From JAKATY01 sp038876335 (GTDB lineage Archaea > Micrarchaeota > Micrarchaeia > Micrarchaeales > Micrarchaeaceae), in contig JAVYYS010000036.1 of NCBI GenBank assembly GCA_038876335.1, positions 1 through 6,750 on the forward strand: a stretch of DNA of 6,750 nt, written 5' to 3'. Below are positions 1 through 5,872 of the stretch, one piece after another (positions within the stretch are counted from its first letter, which is position 1; every line of letters begins with the position of its first letter). The position numbers and the translations under genes were made by a program. The notes under the pieces are model-generated. The model searched no databases, was not told the DNA's origin, and saw only the letters and a program-made list of their open reading frames with translations.

Positions 1-2
1 TT

Positions 3-161
3 TCCAATCCAAAATCCGTGCTAATATTGTTTAAAAACGGAAAGATAATATGCACTGGTACCAACACCGAGGCAAACGTTAAGAAAGTGCTTGATTACGC
101 AGCAAGAGTATTGTCAAAATACGTTATAAGCCTAAATCCTGTGCAAAAAGCCTCGCCCTAA
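3..161 (+). CDS. tbp: TATA-binding protein (TBP), C-terminal end, partial
   Basis: Only the last 52 codons lie in the window; the gene begins upstream. The translation opens SNPKSVLILFKNGKIICTGT and continues through a helix ending in VLSKY. This matches the second of the two imperfect repeats of the TBP saddle: a proline-lysine turn, the beta strand 'VLILF', the strand 'GKIICTG' and then the long C-terminal helix. TBP binds the archaeal TATA box and recruits TFB and RNA polymerase. The tail after the helix (about 13 residues, ending KASP) lacks the acidic run seen in some Pyrococcus TBPs. The stop TAA overlaps the stop of the convergent glycosyltransferase gene by two bases. The assignment rests on motif recognition of one repeat. 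No other family I know fits this pattern, but the first repeat is not visible. Confidence 0.88.
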   Translation, partial: SNPKSVLILFKNGKIICTGTNTEANVKKVLDYAARVLSKYVISLNPVQKASP

Positions 162-1315
162 TTCTCTGACACTCCAGACGCTCCGGCTACCCTTTTTACA
201 GCTTTGTCAAATTTTTCAAAGAACTCTCTCCACGTATACTTCGTTTCTACTATTTTTTTACCCTCTTTTCCGAGCTCTTCCGAGATCTTGGGGTGTTCGA
301 CCAAGAAGTTCATGCTTTCTGCCATTTCCTCCTCGTTTCTAACTAAGTACCCTGTCTTACCATTTACCACGGTTTCCCTTGGTCCACCCTGATTTACCGC
401 GATTATAGGTTTCATTGAAGCCATCGCTTCAAGTGGCACTATTCCAAAATCTTCATCTAGAGGAGTATAAAGAACCGCTGTTGCACCAGCGAGTAGTTTG
501 ATCACCTCTTCATCTTCAGCATTCTCTATTACTTCTACATCTTGTACCTCTGAGGCAAGTTCGCGTATATACCTGTAGTAATCATAATAGAACCTGTCGC
601 GCGACACCGAACCAGCAAGTACAAGTTTATAGCCATTTTTTTTGTACTTTCTTTTGAATATGTCGAACGCCTTTATCGCGTACTCCTGCCTTTTGTTTGG
701 TGAGAATCTTGAGGGGTAGAAGAAATACTTTCCATCACCATTGTTCGAATACCTTTCTGCATCTATTCCGGGGTTTATAATTTTTGCATCGTTCCTTCCG
801 AAAAATTTCATGATTCTCATTTTAGTGTTTCTGCTGTTTGTCACTACACCCTCTATTCTTCCAATTACCCTTCTGTCTATTCTTCTTACTGCCGTTGCCC
901 CCAGTATATATGCAGGTTTCTCCAATCTCTTTTTAGTTGAAAGCCGGTATTTGTAAAGATCATATACATCCCTCAAGGGTGTATGGCAGTACCAGAGCAC
1001 TCTCTCGTTTTTATTTCTTATCCAGTGGCTCGGAGCTACATGCGCATTTATTATATCATACTCATCTCTGAGTTTCTTAGAATAAAATGCCATTCCATAA
1101 TTGAGGCCTTGGGAAATCCTGTTGTACGGGAGCAGCGAGAGCGCAGATTTTTTTCCAATTACTTCTATGTCTATGTTTCTGAATTCTTCAAACGTGTGCT
1201 CTGCGTCGTATTCGGCCGTGTATATTTTAGCATTGTAATGCTTAGCTATCTCTAGAACGACACGTTCCGCTCCACCTCTAAGTGTAAGGTTTGCCTGCGT
1301 AATGACGACCCTCAC
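158..1315 (-). CDS. Glycosyltransferase family 4 (GT-B fold)
   Basis: This is a 385-residue GT-B retaining glycosyltransferase that would transfer a sugar from a nucleotide-sugar donor to a glycan, lipid carrier or protein-linked acceptor at the cytoplasmic face. The N-terminal Rossmann half starts MRVVITQ and has the glycine-rich 'GGAER' near residues 14-18. The C-terminal donor half has 'NPGID' (181-185), 'YPSRFSPNKRQEYAIKAF' (200-217) and the family-4 EX7E motif at Glu288 and Glu296 in 'EDFGIVPLE', followed by 'NQGGPRETV' and 'GKTGYLV'. I see no signal peptide or membrane segment. The length is normal for GT4. GTG at 1315 is the only start before an in-frame stop upstream. A GGTG lies 6-9 bases ahead of it and a TATA-like box about 35 bases ahead. 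It resembles WbaZ/ALG2-like mannosyltransferases, but donor and acceptor cannot be read. It stands alone, not in a glycan cluster. Confidence 0.9.
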   Translation of the reverse strand: MRVVITQANLTLRGGAERVVLEIAKHYNAKIYTAEYDAEHTFEEFRNIDIEVIGKKSALSLLPYNRISQGLNYGMAFYSKKLRDEYDIINAHVAPSHWIRNKNERVLWYCHTPLRDVYDLYKYRLSTKKRLEKPAYILGATAVRRIDRRVIGRIEGVVTNSRNTKMRIMKFFGRNDAKIINPGIDAERYSNNGDGKYFFYPSRFSPNKRQEYAIKAFDIFKRKYKKNGYKLVLAGSVSRDRFYYDYYRYIRELASEVQDVEVIENAEDEEVIKLLAGATAVLYTPLDEDFGIVPLEAMASMKPIIAVNQGGPRETVVNGKTGYLVRNEEEMAESMNFLVEHPKISEELGKEGKKIVETKYTWREFFEKFDKAVKRVAGASGVSEN

Positions 1316-1345
1316 TTTAGCACCGTATAATAAAACAAAGTCAAA

Positions 1346-1355
1346 TATTTATAAT
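1346..1355 (-). promoter_or_regulatory. TATA-like box for the glycosyltransferase gene
   Basis: On the minus strand this reads TTATAAATA, centred about 35 bases upstream of the GTG start at 1315. Placing transcription start about 26 bases downstream gives a leader of roughly 9 bases that contains GGTG, a minimal match to the archaeal anti-Shine-Dalgarno CACC. The position is inferred from spacing, and the surrounding region is AT-rich, so a chance match is possible. Confidence 0.4.
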
Positions 1356-1438
1356 AGTGAGCAGGAAAACCCTTTTCCTCCGGCAGAGTATTTGGCAAAC
1401 TGCAGAAACACATATAAATTTTGAGATAGAGGAAATTA

Positions 1439-1489
1439 ATGAAGTCATCCTGGAATGCACATAAATCCGCGTATCCTTCAATTGAGTAA
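1439..1489 (+). CDS. Doubtful 16-residue micro-ORF in the divergent spacer
   Basis: ATG at 1439 opens a 16-codon frame (MKSSWNAHKSAYPSIE) ending in TAA. It would not deserve mention except for what precedes it. A purine-rich AGAGG ends 6 bases before the ATG and resembles a Shine-Dalgarno site, which is uncommon in this window. A CATATAAATT box centres about 24 bases before the ATG. Those two features would conflict if the transcript were leaderless, and either could be chance. The peptide matches nothing I know. It may equally mark the start of a small RNA, or nothing. Confidence 0.15.
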   Translation: MKSSWNAHKSAYPSIE

Positions 1490-1593
1490 AAGGCAAAATT
1501 ATCTTCTTGAGCAAACTTTGCATGATTGCTGCAGTACAAGACTGAAAATGTTGTTTCAGGGTAGCTGCTGGAAGCACTAATATAGATAATTAT

Positions 1594-1629
1594 ATAGGTA
1601 ATAGTTAATACCCTAAGCAATAGGTAATA
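1594..1629. repeat. 10-base direct repeat upstream of SRP54
   Basis: ATAGGTAATA occurs exactly at 1594-1603 and again at 1620-1629, 26 bases apart, and the similarity extends imperfectly (GTTA versus ACTA) after each copy. The repeats sit 50-85 bases ahead of the SRP54 start. Candidates are a tandem operator, duplicated promoter elements or simple chance in AT-rich DNA. Confidence 0.4.
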
Positions 1630-1678
1630 ACTAACGCTGTTAAGTTTGTGTTTGTAATAAAAAGCGTGCGGCGATTTT

Positions 1679-2974
1679 ATGGATTTAGGCGAAGGGTTGA
1701 GAAAAGCCATTGCGCGGCTTACAAACGCCACGATAATAGACTCCCAAACCATAAAGGAATTCAACAAGGAGCTGCAGAAGACCTTGTTAAGCGCAGACGT
1801 GGAGGTTAAGCTCGTATTTGCCCTTACTTCGGCAATAGAGGAGAAAGCGCTGAAAAGCAAACCCCCGAAAGGTTTGCCGCAAAGGGACTATATTACAGAT
1901 ATCGTATACGAGGAGCTTGTGCAGTTAATGGGCAAATCCTATTTTCCAGAACTAAAGCCAAAGAAAATAATACTTGCGGGTCTTTACGGTTCAGGTAAAA
2001 CTACTACTGCCGCGAAGCTGGCAAAATTTTATCAGGATCGCGGTCTTAGCGCCGGTCTAATATGCTGTGATGTGACGCGGCCCGCCGCTTATGAACAGCT
2101 TGAGTCCCTTGCAAAGCAGGCTAATGTAGCATTTTTCGGAATTAAGGGCGAGAGCGACGCTGCAAAGATAGCAAAGGAAGGGCTTAGAGCGCTTTCGGGT
2201 AAAAAGGTCATAATCTGTGACACCAGCGGAAGAAATGCGCTTGACGGCGCACTTATCTCTGAGCTGGTAAGGGTAAGCAAAGCTTTCAACCCAGATGAGC
2301 GCATACTCGTTATAAGCGCCGACATGGGGCAGACTACCGGCAAGCAGGCGCGTGAATTTGACAGGGCAATAGGCATAAGCGGAATAATACTTACTAAGGC
2401 AGACGGCTCTGCTAAGGGCGGAGGCGCTCTTAGCGCAGCGAGTGCAGCTCATGCGAATGTAATGTTTCTTGGAACCGGAGAAAAGCTTGGCGACCTGCAT
2501 CCATTTGATTCAGCAAAGTTCATAGGAAACCTTCTAGGCGTGCCTGATATAGAAGCTCTTTCAAAGGCCGTAGAAAAAGCAGTAGCAGAATCTGGCGTAA
2601 AGCCTGAGGAACTTGAGTCAGAGGAGCTGAATTTCGAAACATTTTATTCGCAGCTTAAGGCCATGGGAAAAATGGGCTCATTGAAAAGTGTTTTTGGGAT
2701 GATGGGCGCTCCAGACATACCTAAGGAGATGCTGGAAAAAGGCGAGGATAAGTTAAAGCTCTATCACGCCATGATCTCATCAATGACAAAGGAGGAAAGA
2801 AGAAACGAGAAACTGCTTCATGAGCCAGGCAGAATCCAACGTATCGCGCATGGCAGCGGCACGACTGAGAAAGAAGTGCACGCCATGATTTCTGAATTCA
2901 ACAAGATGAAGAAAATCTTCAACACTTTCAAGAATGATAGGTCGTTTAGGAAAAGGTTTGCTAAGTTCATGTAG
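1679..2974 (+). CDS. srp54: Signal recognition particle GTPase SRP54 (Ffh)
   Basis: SRP54 binds signal sequences emerging from the ribosome and the SRP RNA, then docks with FtsY at the membrane to deliver nascent secretory and membrane proteins. The 431 residues show the standard order. The helical N domain covers about 1-95. The G domain has P-loop GLYGSGKTT (101-109), 'DVTRPAAYEQL' (131-141), G3 'DTSGR' (181-185), G4 'TKADG' (239-243) and the closing 'GTGEKLGDLHPFD' (265-277). The methionine-rich M domain starts near 315, with 'ISSMTKEER' (366-374) and 'RIAHGSG' (388-394) for RNA binding. G3 reads DTSGR where DTAGR is usual, a conservative change. The length is close to that of other archaeal SRP54 proteins. 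ATG at 1679 is the only start after an in-frame stop at 1658. There is no Shine-Dalgarno site, so a leaderless or near-leaderless transcript is likely. The SRP RNA gene is not in this window. Confidence 0.97.
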   Translation: MDLGEGLRKAIARLTNATIIDSQTIKEFNKELQKTLLSADVEVKLVFALTSAIEEKALKSKPPKGLPQRDYITDIVYEELVQLMGKSYFPELKPKKIILAGLYGSGKTTTAAKLAKFYQDRGLSAGLICCDVTRPAAYEQLESLAKQANVAFFGIKGESDAAKIAKEGLRALSGKKVIICDTSGRNALDGALISELVRVSKAFNPDERILVISADMGQTTGKQAREFDRAIGISGIILTKADGSAKGGGALSAASAAHANVMFLGTGEKLGDLHPFDSAKFIGNLLGVPDIEALSKAVEKAVAESGVKPEELESEELNFETFYSQLKAMGKMGSLKSVFGMMGAPDIPKEMLEKGEDKLKLYHAMISSMTKEERRNEKLLHEPGRIQRIAHGSGTTEKEVHAMISEFNKMKKIFNTFKNDRSFRKRFAKFM

Positions 2975-3017
2975 CCCCTTGCGGACTAGCATTAAAATAA
3001 TTAGAGTAGTCAGACAG

Positions 3018-3068
3018 AAAAGAAGAGAAAAAGAAAAAAATAAAAAAACAAAAAGGGTAAAAAACCCT
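3018..3068 (-). terminator. T-tract terminator downstream of the lysine-rich mini-gene
   Basis: Read on the minus strand, an AGGG/ACCCT mini-hairpin (4 bp) with a T-rich loop at 3054-3068 is followed by long T runs through about 3018, broken only by a few other bases. Oligo-T stretches are the main archaeal intrinsic termination signal. The site begins 6 bases beyond the stop of the mini-gene, which supports transcription of that strand. It is A-rich on the plus strand, so it cannot terminate SRP54. Confidence 0.55.
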
Positions 3069-3073
3069 ACCCT

Positions 3074-3127
3074 CTATCTCTTCCTCTTCTTTCCCTTTGA
3101 TTTCTTTGCCTTAGATTTCTTTGCCAT
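3074..3127 (-). CDS. Probable 17-residue lysine-rich mini-protein
   Basis: The frame encodes MAKKSKAKKSKGKKRKR. After the Met it is three tandem pentapeptides (AKKSK, AKKSK, GKKRK) and a final Arg, with 11 of 17 residues basic. The first two 15-base units differ at one position only, a synonymous serine third base. A peptide of this type could bind nucleic acid, as histone H1-like tails and tiny basic ribosomal proteins do. It is not eL41 or Thx by sequence, and I know no named family for it. Support for a real gene comes from its isolated place in a spacer, a TATA-like box upstream and a strong T tract just downstream on the same strand. It converges on SRP54. The alternative is a low-complexity purine tract read by chance. 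Confidence 0.5.
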   Translation of the reverse strand: MAKKSKAKKSKGKKRKR

Positions 3128-3164
3128 CTAATTCACTGCTTAATATTTACACGTTGGCTAATAA

Positions 3165-3175
3165 TATATTTAAAT
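3165..3175 (-). promoter_or_regulatory. TATA-like box for the lysine-rich mini-gene
   Basis: The minus strand reads ATTTAAATATA across this interval, about 40-47 bases before the ATG at 3127. Transcription would then start near 3144 and leave a leader of about 17 bases without a Shine-Dalgarno match. Because the box is nearly palindromic, it could also act in the opposite direction. Confidence 0.35.
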
Positions 3176-3270
3176 TAGACGATATCAAACATATACGATG
3201 ATAATTTATAATGGAGGCGCATACAGTAACATTTACTTTTATAACGTGCATCAGTGAAAAATAACGTCGT

Positions 3271-3280
3271 AAAAATATAA
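3271..3280 (+). promoter_or_regulatory. TATA-like box for the DRG-type GTPase gene
   Basis: AAAAATATAA lies about 47 bases before the ATG at 3324. A start of transcription 26 bases downstream would give a leader of about 21 bases. That leader shows no clear Shine-Dalgarno motif. The call rests on sequence and spacing only. Confidence 0.4.
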
Positions 3281-3323
3281 TTCCAATTCGCAAACCCGTG
3301 CCGAGTTCGAAAAATGGCGTGCC

Positions 3324-4427
3324 ATGACTGAAAAAAAAGAACGTTTGGAAGAAAAGCTCAGCGAACTCAAGTCTGAGTACTCAAAAACAAAATACAACAA
3401 AGCCACAGACAAGCACCTTGGCATACTCCGCTTCAAAATAGCAAAGGTAAAAAGGGAGCTAATAGAAGCGTCTAAAAGGTCGCACGGCCAAGGTTTTTCT
3501 ATCAGAAAAGGCGGAGACGCGACCGTAGCTCTAGTCGGTTTTCCAAATGCAGGCAAATCATCTTTGCTTAACGCACTCTCTAGCGCTAAATCAAAAACCG
3601 CTCAATACGCTTTCACTACGCTTTCTCTCGTGCCTGGGATGATGCTCTATCGTGATTCACATATACAGTTATTCGACCTGCCAGGCTTGATAGAAGGTGC
3701 GCACCTAGGAAAAGGTCGCGGCGCAGAAGTTATATCTGCAGTGAAAAATGCCGATTTAATCGTGTTCGTAGTTTCTGTGGAGAATCCGGATGACGTAGGC
3801 GCCCTGCTTTCTGAGTTGTCTTACTTTAGCATAATAACAAACAAGAAAGAGCCAGATATACAAATTGCCGCCACGGAAGACAAAATAGGTATCAAGATTG
3901 AAGTAAACAAAAGCAGCATCCCAGGAAATGCAGTATCCGAAATCCTTAGGAATTTCGGCATTCATAATGCAAAGGTTCGGATATGGGACGAACTGTCAGA
4001 AGACGAGCTCATCTCCATTTTGGCTAGAAAAGCGAGGTACGTTCGTGCGCTCGTAGCACTTAACAAAATTGACCTTTCATACAACTATGAAGAGATTGTC
4101 GAGCGCATTCGCAATAAGTACAATATAGAAGTTGTTCCGATAAGTGTAGTAAATGGGAAGAATATAGAAACGCTAAAATCAACAATTTATGAAAAACTAC
4201 GGCTGATGCGGGTGTATCTTAAACCCGAGCTGAAAGCCGAATCTTCCTCTCCTATAACGGTGCCGTATGGTTGTTCTGTAAAGGAGGTGGCGCGCCGTGT
4301 GCATACAAAGCTGGCCAATGAGCTAAAATGCGCTTACGTCACAGGCAAAAGCGTGAAATTCCCAAACCAGAAGGTAGGCGCCATGCACGTGCTAGAAGAT
4401 GGCGATGTAATAACTTTTGTAAAGTGA
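3324..4427 (+). CDS. DRG/Rbg-family GTPase with TGS domain
   Basis: This is a 367-residue translation-associated GTPase of the Obg superfamily, most like eukaryotic DRG1/DRG2 and their archaeal orthologue. These proteins bind ribosomes and are thought to relieve stalling. The N-terminal helical part carries the DRG hallmark 'NKATDKHLGILRFKIAKVKR' (25-44). The G domain has G1 'GFPNAGKSS' (72-80), G3 'DLPGLIEGA' (118-126) and G4 'NKID' (247-250), with G5 expected near 'SVVNG' (274-278). A TGS domain fills about 300-367 ('ITVPYGCSVKEVARRVH', ending in 'DGDVITFVK'). The P-loop 'PNAGKSS' is closer to Obg than to the usual DRG 'PSVGKST', but the N-terminal helices and the single TGS domain place it with DRG rather than Obg or YchF. 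ATG at 3324 is the only possible start after an in-frame stop at 3270. No Shine-Dalgarno site is evident. Confidence 0.93.
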   Translation: MTEKKERLEEKLSELKSEYSKTKYNKATDKHLGILRFKIAKVKRELIEASKRSHGQGFSIRKGGDATVALVGFPNAGKSSLLNALSSAKSKTAQYAFTTLSLVPGMMLYRDSHIQLFDLPGLIEGAHLGKGRGAEVISAVKNADLIVFVVSVENPDDVGALLSELSYFSIITNKKEPDIQIAATEDKIGIKIEVNKSSIPGNAVSEILRNFGIHNAKVRIWDELSEDELISILARKARYVRALVALNKIDLSYNYEEIVERIRNKYNIEVVPISVVNGKNIETLKSTIYEKLRLMRVYLKPELKAESSSPITVPYGCSVKEVARRVHTKLANELKCAYVTGKSVKFPNQKVGAMHVLEDGDVITFVK

Positions 4428-4501
4428 ACCACAACGGGTGCATGGGTATGCGGGAAATTCTTTCATTGCAAAGTGAAGCAAGCCCTCTGTGAGTCAAAAA
4501 G

Positions 4502-4510
4502 AAATATAAA
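4502..4510 (+). promoter_or_regulatory. TATA-like box upstream of the uORF and winged-helix gene
   Basis: AAATATAAA is centred 26 bases before the ATG at 4532, the textbook archaeal spacing for a leaderless transcript beginning on that ATG. A second AT-rich stretch, CATATAATC at 4521-4529, could direct a later start near 4550 that skips the small upstream ORF. Using both would give two transcripts with and without it. Confidence 0.5.
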
Positions 4511-4531
4511 GTTGAGCAGGCATATAATCAA

Positions 4532-4576
4532 ATGTATCTCGGCACGTTTTCGGCAAGACGGGAAAGGTATGTGTAA
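4532..4576 (+). CDS. 14-codon upstream ORF abutting the winged-helix gene
   Basis: ATG at 4532 opens MYLGTFSARRERYV and ends at TAA (4574-4576), and the next three bases are the ATG of the following gene in the same frame. Its ATG sits exactly where a leaderless transcript from the TATA-like box at 4502-4510 would start. The purine stretch GGAAAGGT (4561-4568), the only candidate Shine-Dalgarno site for the next gene, lies inside it. This arrangement fits a leader peptide or translational coupling: terminating ribosomes could reinitiate at once. It could also be a longer original N-terminus truncated by a stop mutation, or coincidence. The peptide itself resembles nothing known to me. Confidence 0.35.
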   Translation: MYLGTFSARRERYV

Positions 4577-5068
4577 ATGTCTATAAAATATTGGGAATTT
4601 GAAGATGCGCCCCTCAAGGAGAAGTTGAAGCATCCCTCTGTGAAAGAAGTCGCAAAAATTTTCTTTGACAGTGAAACAGAAGCATACAGATTTTCTCTTC
4701 TGCTTTTAGAGGTAAAAAAAAGAAAGCAGTTGAGACTGAAAGACGTACCAGCCGCGATACCCCTTGCGACTGCAAAAAGGTATCTTGATTTTGCCGTGCA
4801 GCTTGGCCTTTTGAAGCATGAAAGCAATGCCTACGAATTTACCGATAGGTTTACTAGACCATTGCGGAATATTGCAACTTATATAAAAGAGTGGATTGAG
4901 AGCCCTGCAGATGAAGATCTTAGTGTAGAGTTTGCAAATGCAAAATTCGACAAACAACAAAAGCGCGGAGGCAGAAAACCACAAAATGTAGAAACCGCTG
5001 AAGAAAAGAACACAGCCGATCCCCAAGAGGAAACTACGGATAACAGAGAAGCCACCCTACCTCCATGA
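4577..5068 (+). CDS. Winged-helix-like protein with disordered charged tail, probable regulator
   Basis: This is a 163-residue protein that I do not recognise as a named family. Residues about 20-90 have the pattern of a winged helix-turn-helix: a helix near 20-31, a helix near 36-48, then 'LRLKDVPAAIPLATAKRYLDFAVQLGLLKH' (52-81) as helix-turn-recognition helix, and a short wing ending 'YEFTDRF' (86-92). Another helix, 'LRNIATYIKEWIES' (96-109), may mediate dimerisation. From about 112 on the sequence is low-complexity, rich in Lys, Arg, Glu, Gln and Thr, and probably disordered. It is likely a cytoplasmic DNA-binding protein; the target is unknown. The start ATG follows an in-frame TAA directly, with GGAAAGGT 8 bases upstream. 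It converges on the proteasome-like operon with two bases between the stop codons, so the two transcripts must overlap at their ends. Confidence 0.6.
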   Translation: MSIKYWEFEDAPLKEKLKHPSVKEVAKIFFDSETEAYRFSLLLLEVKKRKQLRLKDVPAAIPLATAKRYLDFAVQLGLLKHESNAYEFTDRFTRPLRNIATYIKEWIESPADEDLSVEFANAKFDKQQKRGGRKPQNVETAEEKNTADPQEETTDNREATLPP

Positions 5069-5070
5069 TC

Positions 5071-5850
5071 TTAGTTTGTGGTCTTACTCTTTTCTACCCT
5101 TCCTACCTTTTCTACTGTTCCTGTCCGCATCATACTGAGATTCGCTGCCACATCACTTAGCAGGTCGAAATTTCTTTTCCTAAGGGTTTCATATGCGGCT
5201 TCAAGCTGCGCTCTCTCCCTTTCCGAAATCTCGTTTATCTCTCCTTGCTTGTTTATAGTGAATATTTCGATCGGCCCTGCCAAATACATTGGGCAGGCCC
5301 TTATTGTGTCCTCTATCGTCTTAAATGCGATAAGCTTGCCCTCTTTCAGTGTAAGTTCCTTATCCTCATACTCCTTGAGCGGCATATATGCCAAGTCGTT
5401 TTCTGCAAACACGACAAATTTCTCTTCCACTTGCCTGCCTTTTAGATAATTGTCGGCAACCCATATCCTGTTCTTTCCTTCGCTGTCTACGTATGCTATT
5501 AGCATGTTGATTGCTATGCTGTTTTTTACCTCCTCAACATTTTCTATTCCAGTGCTACTCCTCCTTTCTATATCATTCTTCAGTATGAGTGCCATGCCGG
5601 AAAGTAACTCTTCAAACGCTTCTGCGCCGATAGCGTCAGCTTTGCCGAAAACTGCATCGGCCAGCTCCTTTACCTTCTGGTTTATCCAAACTGTTCCGGC
5701 AATCGCAAAGATATACCTCCCGTTATTGTAGATTTTTTTCGTGTAAACTGAAATATAATCTGTTGGGTCGCTATGCGACCTAAGGCTCATACCCGTATCA
5801 GATGCAACGACAATTCCATCGGTGCATCTCAGTGCGATAATTAATGACAT
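5071..5850 (-). CDS. Divergent proteasome beta-like (Ntn-fold) protein, Ser at nucleophile position
   Basis: This is the second gene of the pair: 259 residues from ATG 5850. A GTG three codons earlier (5859) is possible, but then the match to Ntn enzymes would start internally. The opening MSLIIALRCTDGIVVASD aligns with proteasome beta subunits so that Ser2 falls on Thr1 and Asp18 on Asp17. 'TKKIY' (37-41) holds the Lys33 equivalent after a five-residue insertion, and 'FAIAG' (48-52) matches strand S4 with Gly47. Methionine aminopeptidase normally removes Met before Ser, so Ser would become N-terminal without a propeptide. The region of 'LAGPIEIFTINKQG' matches the last strands, but no GSGS loop and no Asp166/Ser169 equivalents are visible. 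About 40 extra, mainly helical residues follow, ending in a Lys-rich tail. There is no alpha-type N-terminal helix. It may be a Ser-type peptidase or amidohydrolase, or an inactive subunit. The gene lies 22 bases after its paralogue. Confidence 0.75.
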   Translation of the reverse strand: MSLIIALRCTDGIVVASDTGMSLRSHSDPTDYISVYTKKIYNNGRYIFAIAGTVWINQKVKELADAVFGKADAIGAEAFEELLSGMALILKNDIERRSSTGIENVEEVKNSIAINMLIAYVDSEGKNRIWVADNYLKGRQVEEKFVVFAENDLAYMPLKEYEDKELTLKEGKLIAFKTIEDTIRACPMYLAGPIEIFTINKQGEINEISERERAQLEAAYETLRKRNFDLLSDVAANLSMMRTGTVEKVGRVEKSKTTN

Positions 5851-5872
5851 ATAACCCACTTTTCAAGAGCTA

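Larger units (their letters stand above)
1316..1678. other. Long divergent spacer between glycosyltransferase and SRP54 genes
   Basis: This is the longest gene-free stretch in an otherwise tightly packed window. It must hold promoters for both flanking genes. On the minus strand there is a TATA-like box near 1350. On the plus strand there are TATA-like runs at 1411-1420 (CATATAAATT) and 1586-1597, and a 10-base direct repeat at 1594-1603 and 1620-1629. A 6-bp hairpin (CTGAAA/TTTCAG, six-base loop) lies at 1542-1559. Long minus-strand reading frames cross it, but their translations show no recognisable protein, and one runs far into SRP54. I see no tRNA and no SRP RNA signature here. Confidence 0.6.

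Noticed and set aside
1341..1577. 78-codon minus-strand frame within the spacer
   Set aside because: Its translation matches nothing I know, it runs over the TATA-like box assigned to the glycosyltransferase gene, and no promoter is evident for it.
1360..1600. SRP 7S RNA gene next to SRP54
   Set aside because: The region is AT-rich, has no long GC-rich helices and no helix-8 asymmetric loop motif. SRP RNA must lie elsewhere.
1312..1860. 182-codon minus-strand frame across the spacer and the start of SRP54
   Set aside because: It runs through the conserved SRP54 N domain on the opposite strand. Its translation has no recognisable domain and an unlikely composition, so it is a shadow frame.
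3014..3064. Poly-purine tract as an SRP54 terminator
   Set aside because: Archaeal termination needs T runs on the coding strand. On the SRP54 strand this tract is A-rich, so it fits only the opposite direction.
3211..3264. 17-codon plus-strand frame (MEAHTVTF...) in the spacer before the DRG gene
   Set aside because: There is no ribosome site, and the TATA-like AATTTATA directly abuts the ATG, too close to serve as its promoter. The peptide has no notable feature.
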